Assembly: GCA_029204225.1 (NCBI GenBank)
Contig: CM055108.1
Coordinates: 19,870,773-19,934,772 of the forward strand
Direction: 5' to 3'
Length of the DNA stretch: 64,000 bases
DNA from: Diphasiastrum complanatum
Taxonomy: Eukaryota; Streptophyta; Lycopodiopsida; Lycopodiales; Lycopodiaceae
Positions 11,986 through 24,700 of the stretch are shown one piece after another. The notes under the pieces are model-generated. The model was not told the origin of the DNA, did not search any database, and saw only the letters and a list, made by a program, of their open reading frames with translations. Each line of letters opens with the position of its first letter. Within the stretch, counting starts at the first letter, position 1. The translations under genes were made by a program, and so were the position numbers.

Positions 11986-12445
11986 AATCATTGATCTATG
12001 TTCCCACCTCACTTGGATCTCGAGATACTATGAGTGTATGAGTGATTGAGTCCACACTTAGTTTTTTGAAGAGAGATGTGTGAGAGAGCTTCCGACACTT
12101 AGAATTTCTTCCATATTCTCTCTTTACCCAAGAGCATCTAGTTGTATTCTCTCTCTACCCAAGAGCAAGCCATTTCTATACTTAGTTTTTTTCTTCATAA
12201 GTTGCCTCTCAATGTGTATGTTGAATGGTGAATGATAAATGCATGTATTGTGTGCTCTTGCCTTAGAATTTTCAAGCTAGATTGTTTGTATCTTTATCTA
12301 TGTGCAATCACACACATCTTAGAAGATCAATCACATTGTTTGAGATGTCCTCACACGTGTGAAAAATACCACAAGTTCGCATTTCGAAGGTCATATTGGT
12401 ATTCAACTTTTCTAACACTCACTCACTCACTCGTTTCTCGCATAA

Positions 12446-12515
12446 CACATGACAAAGACAACATTCATTCATATCTTATAACACATGACAATGACAAAAT
12501 TCATTCATATCTTGA
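12446..12515. repeat. Tandem duplication, about 34 bp
   Basis: ACACATGACAAAGACAAC plus ATTCATTCATATCTT is followed immediately by a near-identical copy with AATGACAAAA. This is a simple two-copy tandem duplication. Confidence 0.7.
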
Positions 12516-12599
12516 GGATCATTCTTCGCTCAACAGGCATGGCTATTCAACTAGATCGTTCTCTAGCCAACCTGCACTATGCTTTGAAGCATAATCATT

Positions 12600-15500
12600 T
12601 ATAGGCACAACTATCTTGGAGATTTTTCTTGGATGCTTGCATTGCTCGAAAAAAGTAAGGACATATTGATAATCGTAACCTGTGGGGATTGGAACTGCCT
12701 CAATCACTAGTTTAACAAACAAATAATGGATGTAATTACCTTGGACTTAAGTACATGTAGCCCTCCTAGTTGTGTATTTGCGCTATAGTCCCAATAAATC
12801 TTTCCACACACATTTATTTGCTTCATAAACGCAAAGGCATAAGGCAATCTCAAAAATTCCAACTAGTTCTGAGAGAGAACAGAGTTCTGCATTGCATCAC
12901 TGTGTATTAATAGGTCTTGGATAGAGTCTGAGATTTATATGCTAAGAGGTTCCTAAAGCTTACATATCCAGCCTTTGTGGCATCAAATCTCACCGATACC
13001 CAGGTATCCCTGTGTTGCTTATTACTTGACATACCTTATTATGAGCTGCCATAGGAGTGCATGATTGGGCCAAGGGTGTATGGTATTTGAAAATAAAAAT
13101 ACATTCAACCTTCGTACAACTAATGTCTGTTTCTGTTCTTTTTCAACATATAGAATCTTCAAAGAGCCTATAATTCCCTTGCTCTGTCTGCAACCACAAT
13201 TTCTATCTATTGTGTTTGTATTCTATCTACAATAATGGCCTTTTCTTTAAAGTTCTCCATGTAGGTTTTTCCCACCACCTTATACTTCTTATGTCTCTTG
13301 ATTCGTTGTGGATACAAGTAACCTGAAATGTAATTTCCTCTATGCAAGTCAATATCCTTCTACATAATCCTTCGGTTGATTTTTTGAAAAGCGAACAAAA
13401 AAGTGGATCTACTTTGGCATGTCAAAGCTAAGGACCCCAACAGATCGTGACAAATATGGCTTGTAATTGCAAATGATTAGACTCTGTTTTTTTCTATTTT
13501 CTCAGGACCTAGTTCATTCTACCGAGTCTCTGAATTACTAATGCCCTTTACCAGCAAAGACCAAGTGCATTAGGTTATCATGTATTTGGAATCTTGTGTT
13601 AAACAACAGTTTCTTTTTAGCAAGCGCTTATGGGGACAATAATCATGTCAACATAAATTACCAAACTCAAGTTTTGAGTGGATCCTTTTTGCTGGGAAAA
13701 TACTGGTGTTGGGTGGATATCAAAATTTTTGATATTAGCCGGATCATGGTATTGCAGCTTTTTAAAAAATTCAATACCATTTGGGTATCAATAGGAGGAG
13801 GCATAGGAATTGTAGATTGGTATAAATCGGACTGGTATCACAAGGGTGATACCAGCCGGTTATTAACCCGGATATGAACTTGTACAAATTGCGAAAAATA
13901 TGCTTTTTAAAGAGTAATATCATAATTTAAGATATAAACAATCTGAAATATTAAAAAAAATCACTAAAAATAGTACTACTATTGATATCATGGCAAAAAT
14001 TCACAAAATCTCCCAAACCTGGATATCAATATAAATAGTAATATAGTTAATATTGGGTGTCCGATTCTAGACCCTGGTATTAGAAATTCATATACTAGTC
14101 AGGTAGATTTTTTGATACCATGTTGATAACCATTATTGATGCCAGCCGCGACCCTATATACCCACCCAACAATGGAAAATACCACAGCTATTTTTATTTT
14201 TATGTCAAAAGTTTAATTTGAGGTTCTTGTAATGAAGCTTGTTGCCAGCTAAAAACGATCTATTGTATTAAGGACTAGATACATGTCCAATTACATAGCC
14301 ATTTGTTGTCATTTGCATATCTGAGATAATCATGCTTTATAGAAACTGCCGGCAAAGCATCAATCAAACTTTCAACCCACCATATCATGCATAGCATGGA
14401 CAAAATAATACATCCCAATTGACAAATCAGCACCCAAGTGGTGCAGGTCACATGAATAAAGATGTGTATTAAGCCAATCAAATAAAACTTCATAGTTATC
14501 ACAATAACATAATGAATTAACATGCTTCTTAAATGTTTGAAAAATGTTCTTGGAACTTGCAATTTCATACATGAAATATAATTTCAAATTACTACTTACA
14601 AAAAAACTTACTCTTGGCCAACTACACATGCTTATTCGTGATCAAATATATATGAACTTATAAACTTGTCACCACAAACGCAACCCCCAAAGAGAAGCTT
14701 TGCGACCTCTTCAATGTCATGTATGTCTTTCAACAAGATCCCATGGTACCCAACTACCCACTCTTCTAGATTCATTCATTTAAGAATGTTACTTTAACTC
14801 TTTTTCTCTCTAATACACTGAAAAGTTACACAAACAACTGAGATCATCATCTTTACTCATGTCATTATTGCAAATTCATTGCCATATGCATTAAGACCGC
14901 AGAAGTCAAAATGATTTCTTATGTGTTACATTTATAAATTATTCATCAAGAATACATGCTCACGTACATGCATAGTAGCCACTGAGATGGCTTCCTACAA
15001 CATATTCTAGAATATCAAAACAGCATCTATGCATCAAGTGGTGTTTCATCGTGTAGGGTAGTGGATATGATGACATTATTCCTTGTACAATGTCTTGAAT
15101 ATCACACAATTCTCTTTCAAACTTTAGGGACAGATCAAATTGGTTTTTGATTTCCTGATAGAGGACCTTGTATGACTTAATCACACGCCATGTAGGAAAC
15201 AGTCATGACTTGTTACTCCGTTCTCCTTCATGTATTCATCACTGTAGCATGAGACAAGTTGTGAATCGGTGATCAAATCAGCTTCGAAGGAAGATCTCAA
15301 TCAACAATAATTTTCAGTCATACGTGCTCATCATAGCTCTATCTTCAAAGTTGAAGGTTTCAATTTAGGGAAAAATGTGTAGGCATGCCTTGTGATGCGT
15401 GATGCATGGCATGACGAGGACTGCAAAGCAGCCAAGGGATGCCAAGGACCCCGATGAGATAGAAAGCGAAAACGATTACAATGAAATCATGGAGGAAGGA

Positions 15501-17740
15501 ACGGGCTTAAGACAACAACAGGTCTTCTTGTACAAGGATTGGCCATGAAGCTTTTGTGAAAAACTTACAAACAAAAGAATGTCAGGTGATAAAGGTTAGC
15601 TGGGAAGACATGAAAAAGCAAATAAATGGACTCCACAAGAAAGCTTAGTTTCAAAACAAGCAGGAAACTCTAGTCAAGGGCAAAAGGCCATGTTTCGCAA
15701 CAACAGAGGTTCAAAAAGGGACTGAAGCATGGAAGGGCTTGGGGGCAAAGATGATTAGATGGGTTGGTCAGCTGCTAATAAAAATAATGACAATATTTTC
15801 AAGAACACCTTTGAGGAGGTTGTTTCCTAACTAAAGAGGCAGGGAACCACATCACCAAAACAGCTTGCTATCTTAATAGCTATACTGATTAGGACAAATT
15901 TAAAGCATAAAATAAGTTCCTGGGCCGAAGACGACAAGGTGATTACGAGCAAGTTTTAGACCAAAATGTTCAACAACCATCTATCTGGTTATTACAAGAG
16001 CAACAGAGAGGGCTCTCAAGAATAGGGTAATGCTCTTTCCTGCTATTAATGAGCTTCCGTATAGAATTTGACAGACTTCCTAGGTAAAAGCATTGCCACA
16101 AAACGAGCAAATTAAAAATTCCATTGCAGTCCAGAGAAGCAACGTTAAGATGGTATAAGTAGGTAAAAACAAAGTTGGTAAGAAGGCACTTGGTAGACGG
16201 TTCAGAAAGGAAGAAAAAAAACAATTGTGCTGATAACATTGGAGTAAACAACAGTAGCAAAATCTGTCCCACCCTCAGGAAATTCAGATGAATTTGGGAT
16301 TGGATAAGGAAGCACGGTGGAGGTGCATTAACCTATTAGACTTTGTCGTTTTCCAGAAATTGAGTTAAATTTAAAAAGCTAGTGTACCAACATTGAGAAT
16401 GAAGGGACACAAAAGCAAATTTCTCTATTGCCGGTGAATCCCTAGAAGTTGTCTCCTTACAAATATATAGGCCCAGAATTTGAAGACTGTTACGAATGGA
16501 ATGCATGTGTGGAGAGCGGAGGACTGAAGAATCTTTCTAAGTGGAATTGATAAAAGAAAAAGCTCACTTGCAGAGCTAGAGATCAAAATACAAACACCTA
16601 CCTCACGCACCTCACTCCTATCTGTTGATGCGCCCTAGCTATGCTAGCTGCCATTGTTCTTGCCAGACCATTGCTGCCCACCGCTGCCAACAGTTCTGCT
16701 GGCTTCTACCTTTTCTAGTAGTCTGCTGATCTACTGACTGCTTCTAGCAGTGACTTTGGCTGTCTTCTTGAGCTGCTGCAGCCCACATTTTTCCATGGCT
16801 CATTGCAAGGGGGCCAGTTCCCCTACTCCTCCGCCATTCTCAGATTCTAGCAATATTGCTTCAGCATCTTCCTCACAGCCAGATCCACCTACTACCCCCT
16901 TCTACACTGCCTGTTGCAGTTCCTATCTCTCCATCAGATCTTATTCTTCGTAATAATGAGTCCAATGTAGCTCTCCCTTTGTCTGCAAACACACCTAATC
17001 CAGAAGAATCTTTGCCTCCAGATTCATGATCCCTTATCTTCGTGATGAGCAGATCAGGCTATTCAAACTCCTTGAAAATCATTGACAGGTGATTGAATTT
17101 CATCGAACTGCAATTCTAGCTGTGCAATCACACCTCCAATAGATGGATACATCCATTAAAAAAATAAAAGGAAAGTTGCAACTGTCAAATATGAAGCATC
17201 CTCCCAAATAGCTACTTCAGCCAAGATCCAGCAACTCGAAAATCAAATGGAACAGCATCATACGGCTGTCCAATCATGAGCAGATGTCCTTAAAGGTCCC
17301 ACATGATGCAGTAGAAGAAGTTAGGACGTTTTGGAAGAGAAACTTCTACATCATAGCAAAGGTATGGAAACTGTTTGAAGGCCTAAGAAAGATCCGGATA
17401 TTCTCGTCATACATTTCACATCAATGTCTCACACCGTTGTGCAGTGTTGGGGAAGAGACCAAAGCTGCAAGATACCAAGAATGTTTGGACGAAGATCTTA
17501 CCTTCATCCAAGTGCAAGAATCCAAAAAGGCGGGACAAGAAGCTATAACAGTTGAAAAACGACTTATCGACAGAGATGGTATTATCAGATTTGTGGATCA
17601 TAAGCATATAATTGATTCTGAGAATAAGAATTCTAAGTTAGAATCAGAGTTAGAGAAATGAAGAGATGTCCCATTGTCTTCGTACCATATAATCTTGGCA
17701 AAAAAATATCTGCCCTTAACTGTTAGTTTGTTCCAAATTA
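12600..17740. other. Intergenic, decayed sequence only
   Basis: A long stretch without a supportable gene. Around 13720-14130 forms of GGTATC/GATACC recur, but not as an ordered array. Open frames at 14275-15184 (minus), 15970-16610 (minus) and 16750-17661 (plus) lack recognisable domains. The 17284-17661 frame ends in a charged, helix-like segment and precedes LINE-like 3' tails, so it may belong to a decayed retroelement. Confidence 0.35.
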
Positions 17741-17754
17741 TTTTGTTTTGACGG

Positions 17755-18108
17755 CATTGATCAGTCTAGTTACCATCAAACTTGTATGTACTGCTCGTCT
17801 TATATGCCTTTTGGCATGAAAAAGATATTAATGAATCGAGAGAGGGGGGGGGGGGGGGTGGGAGGGGGGAGACATTGCGCTTCATGGAAATTCAAAAGGA
17901 ATAGAGAAAGTAGAAGCAGAATTAGAGAAACGAGGAGGGTTTATGCCATGTTTCCTGAACTATGTTGCCTCCTCATAGTATTTTAAACAGTATTTTTCTA
18001 GTTAATAGTATGGTTTTTATGATGACGGCACTGACCCGTCTTCGTGAAACACACGTGACATGTACTTCCCCGTCTCACATGCCTTTTGGCAAGGAAAAGA
18101 TATTAAAC
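17755..18108 (+). mobile_element. Two related LINE/SINE-like 3' tails
   Basis: Two diverged copies share ACGGCA(T/C)TGA..C..TCT, TGTACT..C(C)CGTCT.. and ATGCCTTTTGGCA..AAAAGATATTAA (about 17755-17836 and 18020-18108). Both are directly followed by low-complexity tracts (poly-G at 17844, CT at 18115). This is how retroposon 3' ends often look; the family is not identified. Confidence 0.4.
17844..17869. repeat. Poly-G tract
   Basis: Fifteen consecutive G residues, then TGGGAGGGGGG. This is a possible G-quadruplex-forming run directly after the first retroposon-like tail. Confidence 0.9.
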
Positions 18109-18111
18109 AAG

Positions 18112-18114
<3 letters not shown>

Positions 18115-18158
<44 letters not shown>
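18115..18158. repeat. (TC)n microsatellite
   Basis: About 22 TC units directly after the second retroposon-like tail, in the 3' flank of the dsRNA-binding protein gene. Confidence 0.95.
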
Positions 18159-18161
<3 letters not shown>

Positions 18162-18701
18162 TATTTTCATGCCAATCTCATTCGTACGTGCCTACCAAGT
18201 ATCATTCAGATGCCCCTACACAAGGATTGAAGGAGAAGTCAGTATGCATATGTGTACCCAGTTCTCAAATTATGTAAAAACTTCTTGCTGCAGTCAACTA
18301 GACCTTCGATTGGGATACATATATGCTATATATGATCTGACAATGTGGAAAACTTTACCAAAAGCCACCCAATACCTAAGGAAGGAGATGTGTCTCAGAG
18401 ATATAAAAGAATGTCGCTGTTTGAAAGCCTCTCAAGTCTCATGGCATCCCTAACATAAAAAAAGATCTCTTAGCCTCTAAACAGCACCATCCAATGACAA
18501 AATAGCAAGCTCTTCCTACGCTTCAATTCATATTTGTAAGATACTGAAACGACGAGCTTCAAGTTTACTTCGAAGTTTGTAACAAGAACTCTTCATTGCT
18601 CAACAGCAAAAGGCATTTGTTGAGTCTGTCGATGTTGATTGTTCTGTCAAAAGCAAGAAAGCCAAAATGAGTAACTACAAAGTTTCATGCATCTGTAGAC
18701 T

Positions 18702-21700
18702 CTAGAGGACTATGCTTTTTGGTCTTATCAACCTGTGGAGAATTTAGAGGCCTAGGAAGAAGCATTATCAAAATGAAGCCAGCTGAAAATTTTACATACC
18801 AAGAGGAACCAACTGGAACAGACAAGTTTCCCAAAGAAGAGGATACAGAGGTGCATGATAACGCATGAACTTGAGGTTCATTTTCCTGAGTGTGTGGATG
18901 TTGAATATTATTATCGTGAACTACTTCACTCTTTGTCTCAAGAAGTAAGACGCTTTCTTCAAGAGGCTCCTTCTTTACTTTTGCACCATTATCTTTCTCA
19001 AATCCATCTTTGGGATCTCTTCCTCTCTTTTTCAAGCCGTTCCTTGGTAGAGATGAGTTTATTACATTTGTCGAACCAAGCTGGCCTTGGGCAAAATCTG
19101 GAAGTGCTTCAAGGGCCACACCAGAAGAACCTGCAAAAGAAAAATAAAATTCGGAATAATAATTCACATGTGCCATTTAGGAGAAAAAAATGTCATGATT
19201 TAGGCAATAATAAAAAAAATTAGCTGACTAAAATGCAAGACGTGCATTTTCAACATTATGGTAAACTGAAAATAACATCAAGCCACATGCTTGCAATATT
19301 TGCTATCACACCACAGAACTTACGAGACTGCGCCTGTATAGCTATTAGAGCAGTTCGGGCAGCCTTTATCTCCGCTTCCTTTTTGTTCTTCGCAGGACCA
19401 CCAGAGTAAAGCATGCCACCAATGTCAACTGTTGATGTAAACGTTGGGGAATGCTCCTGTCCAGATCTTACCGTCCCATAAACAGGCAGCGGCAAGCTTG
19501 ACTTCTGTGCATGCTCTTGTAGAATATTTTTGCATAGACCCGACTCATGCTGTGTCACAAGGTAACAGTAGAGTATTAATACATGCACTCACTCAAATGC
19601 TCAAGCATTTCATGGAACTTGAAGGCAAGGCATCTTACAAGCTCCGGCAATTCTCAAGCTTCTAACTGTACACAATCAAGCAGCAGCACTGGTGAAGACA
19701 TCTTGTCTAACAAAGCAGACGGATAAGATTGAAGATTCTGAATACTTAAGAGGTCATTCCACATATGCCTTGCAATAGTGCATTGAAGAATTTCTTAAGT
19801 AGAAGCTTTACTAGTGCCTTGCAGATGAATACGAAGGTAATCTATGAACAGATTGAAGATTGATATCCCTTACTGCGAAGTCTGCTCAGTGTTCATTGGC
19901 AAGAGTTTTCTATATTGATGTTATGCGTAGGACAATACTTGACATGCAATCTTCAACCTATGGAGTCCAAGACATGCAAGAATCAACTGAGAATGGTACC
20001 CCAATATGCAACAGATTTTGATACAGCTCATTCACTAAAAAGGACTCCAAAAGCTATCAAAATTGGTAGACAATCTGAAGCTCAGGTTGTCGGTTGTCCA
20101 CACAAAAAATTCGCCCAGCAATGCAACAGAACAGAATTTGGGAACTTGAAATGCCTGAACAGGATCTGAATGCATCACCTGAATCTGAATGCATCACCTG
20201 ATTGATAACCGGAATATATAAGTCGAACTCTTATTGACACAAATACGAGTTTTAAGTTGAGAATTTGTTTCACGTCAGACATAACCATCAACCAGAAAAT
20301 GAGCTGAAACGAAATAAAATTCATCACAAAAAACTGTCTGGGTTACAGAATATTAGATAATGGTCATGAACAAAGGATAGGTTGAATGATGAATCGTGGT
20401 GACCCTTTTTTAGATAGCCTAAGCTGATACAGGAAACATGAACAGAATCTTCCACCCAAATGGTGAGAAACAGTCCACACAGAATCATTACTAGAGTAGT
20501 GATAAAGCATCTCTCCATAACAGGAGGCCGCCTCAAATGTTGTTGTCACAAATAACTGTAGGAAAGAAGAGGGAGGCTAAAGATAGTTATTATTCAAATA
20601 CTATAATGTAAGAGTAGAGTTTTATACACAGAGGTAACAATCTCATATGTTGATCCAAATAAATTCCACAATCCATTACCTGTAGGCTGTAGGGAGGACA
20701 TGTAACAACAGTCTATCAGGTAGTCAATGCCATACACATGAATTTAGAGCATTATGCGTAAGCAGATGTGCCATTGAAGTCTGTTTATTATGCAATTCGA
20801 AACATTTTGATTCTTCTCAAAATTTTGAAGAGCAAAATCAAGCAAGGGTGGCAAATAACAATGAGAAAAGCTAGGCAAGAGATCTATAAATAAGTCGGCC
20901 AGGAAGAAGGTTTCAAACTATGCTTCATATGGCCAATGTGCCACAACACCCAACCCATGCCCAATCCAAAACTAGGTGCAGGACTCCAGGAGGACATGTC
21001 CAGATTGGCAACCCCACACGAGACTACATCAACAAAACCAAATGTGCGGAGGTTCTATCATTCATTATAGAAAGGTCAGTAAATAGCCAAATGCAGTTGT
21101 GATGAGGATGGTTTAAGCAACATTGAGAGCATGAAGTTGATCTGTTTCTGAAATAAGAATGGGTGGGTCTTGACTTTTTGAAACAAATAGGTCCATCAAA
21201 AATGCATATTCAAAGTGTGGGTCCATATGCACATGCAAAGCTGGCTAGGAAGTTAAAGTTATGACACTCTATTGGAGCTACTTTTGGGGGGGATGGAATA
21301 CTAGAGTTATCTGCACTTCTGATTGAATCATAGCTTGGTAGCATATGGAACAAGGTCATTCCATACGGAGCATGCCTGATTAAATCATAGTTCAGTAGCA
21401 TATGAAACGAGGTCATTTCAGACAGAACGTGGAAAAAGTCACAACATTCTGTACAGAATGCACTTTAATTTATAGCTTTGTTTTTTCAAATTTGTGCTAA
21501 TAAAAACTTCACTTGCTTTTATAGGGTGATAATCGTTATATTGTTGCATTTGAGGGTCAATCCAGCAAAATACTTTGGACAGCTAATAAGTGACAGCAAT
21601 TGTATGGCCTACATTGGCATACTAGACGATTGATAAGATTCAAAAGTGACTTATCTCTTGTGACTTGCTAAAAGAAGTTCGAACGTCACACCAGAGTGAT

Positions 21701-24700
21701 TCTGCATGTGTTTTACAGTGGGTACTGTAGTTTGCAGGCCTTCAAATGAAAAAATGTTTGGACCTCCCGAACTTCTTTAATGAAGTGAGTTATTATTAGC
21801 ACACCTCTTAACCTAACGACCTGGGCAATGGAAAAGATTTCATGTAAGAACTCTTAATTTGGCAAGCTTACCTTTGTCAATTATCTATGAAATGCTTCAT
21901 ACAAGTTTATTGGGACCAAATCCTTGAGCATGATCCCAAAGTCGATCGCCAACACGATTCAGATGTACCTCAAGCATCTCTAAAATAGCACCGGCATCTT
22001 CATAATTTGAGGAAGAAAATGCATCTTCCATACACCATTACCATCTCGGTAGCTTTTGTGCCTAAAGAAATGAAAAGCATGCACATGCGTGTGCGCACGC
22101 GCGCGCACATAGGAACTCCTATATCTTCCATGCATACAGAACAATACACCCAGTCCCAAAATGTTGGAACGGGAATCTATGCATTAATTCCAAGCTCAAG
22201 GTTATATTTGAACAATGCTTATGATCATACAATGATTTAACAAGCAAATAACGTATTGGCATAAAAATGTAGGTTACCAGAACAATAAAATACAGTAGAT
22301 TTAGATTGGAATAAGGATCAAAATTTGCTTTCTATCTTTAAGAAACATTTGAAAATAGTAGAAATTGCGACAATATATCAGGATGTGTTGGTAACACTGC
22401 CACATTCCTAAGTCCAGCTCTGGAGATTTTCTACTGTCCTGGACCATTTTTAAAACAATTCAAATCTTGAACTGGCAGGAGCAGCTTGATTCAAAATAAT
22501 GAGTAAACAAAACACCTAGAAGATAAAATAGGAAATGCAAGCCACATAGCGGAACCCATTGTTTTACCCTCAGAGTATATGTTAATAATTAATCACAATT
22601 CAGAATTGCAAAATATGACTCATCCTAGGGCAAGATTAAAATATACCCATTAGCTTGAAGCATGAAACGTATAAATTGAATTGTCTCACTTTTTTGAGGA
22701 ATTCTCCATTATACCCTCAGAAGCCGCATGTGGTCCTTAATCAGAAACCACAACGGTAGAACATATCTCAGGCAGAAAAACAACAAAAAGCAAAAGGACA
22801 TGACGGTAACAAGCCAATATTTTCATGCATAAAAGCTACATTTGGTCAAGAAAGAAGTCCACTCAAAGCATTCAAAGTGAATGTGTCTCACAAGTAGAAT
22901 AATTGGTACCTTATTTTCAAAGTTTAAGGCACGTCCTAACACTCTTCTGCTGACGTCATCATATCAAATCAGGGTTTTTGTACTTCATGGTACTTGCACG
23001 ATCTTCTTGATCCTTTGGAGCGTGACGGTCGAAAAGCGTCGCGAAGATTTTCGTGTCGCTTCGAGCCGTTTGACTTTCGCGTCGTCTGACTTTCTCCTGC
23101 TGTATCACGAAAAATTTTCTTTCGCACACTTTTCGCGTTAGTGTCTCTTCGTCAAGGTGTTCGCGAACATTTTTGCTTCGTGTCTTTTCGTGATGTTCGC
23201 GAACATTTTTGCTTCGTGTCTTTTCGTCAGACTGAGGGCTGAAAGCTAGCAAAGCTTTGGTGATAGAAACGTTTTGTTTCTTCAAGAGAGAGATTCAATA
23301 TGGTTTCAATGCTTTGCTCTGCACTTGATTTCATTTCACACAACATACAGATTCGTTGAGTACATGCCTGGTGGGTAGAAAATCACTTAATGGCCCGAAA
23401 CTGGACGACATTGGTCTTGAAAATGTTGGCAAACTAGATAAATGAACTGCTCTCAAAAAACCCTTTCATTTGATACCTATATTGGCACAAAAAAATCCAA
23501 AAAAAAAACCGCGTTCCAGGAAACCCTAATGGGAAATCCCGGAACGTGATCCGAAACGCGTTGCGAAACGTGGCCTGCAACCATGGCTCAAAAGCAAGTA
23601 AAGTCGATAATGCCAAATTTAGTGTTTTTTGAAGCCCGAAAAGCCATTCAAACCAATTGGGTGCTAGTAAGACCTGACATAGGTGGCTAGATAGCATTGT
23701 GACAAGGTTTGCAATGTGATATTGTTGTTTGTTTCGCATTAAAATACATATACAAGCAGGTTTTTGAAGCCATGTCTCACATGGGAGAAACGGTACTGGG
23801 AGGGGAGAAGCAAGCAAACTTGATAGAGTGTCTAATTACAATGTTTGGAAGTTCAAGCTCCAAAAATATTCTCTCGAAGGAGCTTTGGGGGTCACTACAA
23901 GCAAAGAAGCCTATCCAATAGTTGAAGACAATGTGAAAGTACATAACAAAAAGGCAAGAAGAGCTCCGACCATCATTAATCAGTGAACGACCACGGTCCC
24001 ATGAAGACGATGTCTAATGGCACTAGAACATCTTCGACTTGCTTTCTTAAGAAGAAGTTAGAAGTTTTGAAAGATTTAAGGCTTTGAAAGCAATGGTAGA
24101 GACTCAAACAGGAAGGAAAATAAAAATCCTAAGGTCGTGAGTATACTTCAGCTGAATTGAATGTTTTTTGTGAACAACATGGGAATCAAAAGGCAATTCA
24201 CCCAATCCTATACACCAAAACACCATGGTGTGGCAGACAGGAGGAACAGGACCATTGTTGAAAGTGCACATTCTATGTTGAAATCGTAGTCCTACAATTG
24301 CAATTCCAAAATTATCACCATATGAGGCATTCACAGGCATCAAACCCAATGTTCAATGGACATTCTCAAAACGCCTTTTTGAAACAAAATAGAATCGGCA
24401 GGCAACCCTATAAAATAATCGGCGGAACGGTTTTAGGGTTATCTTCTTTTTGGATTTTATTTCTAGCCTTCTATTATCTATTGTGGCATAAACAAGTGCT
24501 AGATAGCACATAGAATGTATCCAAATTCCATAAACGTCAATAGGCTCATCATGGGGAGAGTAGATATCCTCCTCCCCTTGGTGGCAGGTCTGGAACCCTG
24601 GCCACATCAATCTCATCGGGATTTACCTATAGAATCTCACCACAATTTCAAATTAGAGTTCTGACCAGTAACTTGTGACAAAAGTTCAAACTCCAAACGT

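Noticed and set aside
13720-14130. Recurring GGTATC/GATACC words considered as an ordered repeat
   Set aside because: Spacing and flanks are irregular; the words may only reflect local composition.
14960-15184. Frame with CDIQDIVQGIMSSYPLPY considered as a host exon
   Set aside because: No recognisable domain, no convincing splice partners on either side.
20324-20549. Minus-strand frames considered as a copia gag/protease remnant
   Set aside because: No DSGA or CCHC motif could be found; similarity was only superficial.
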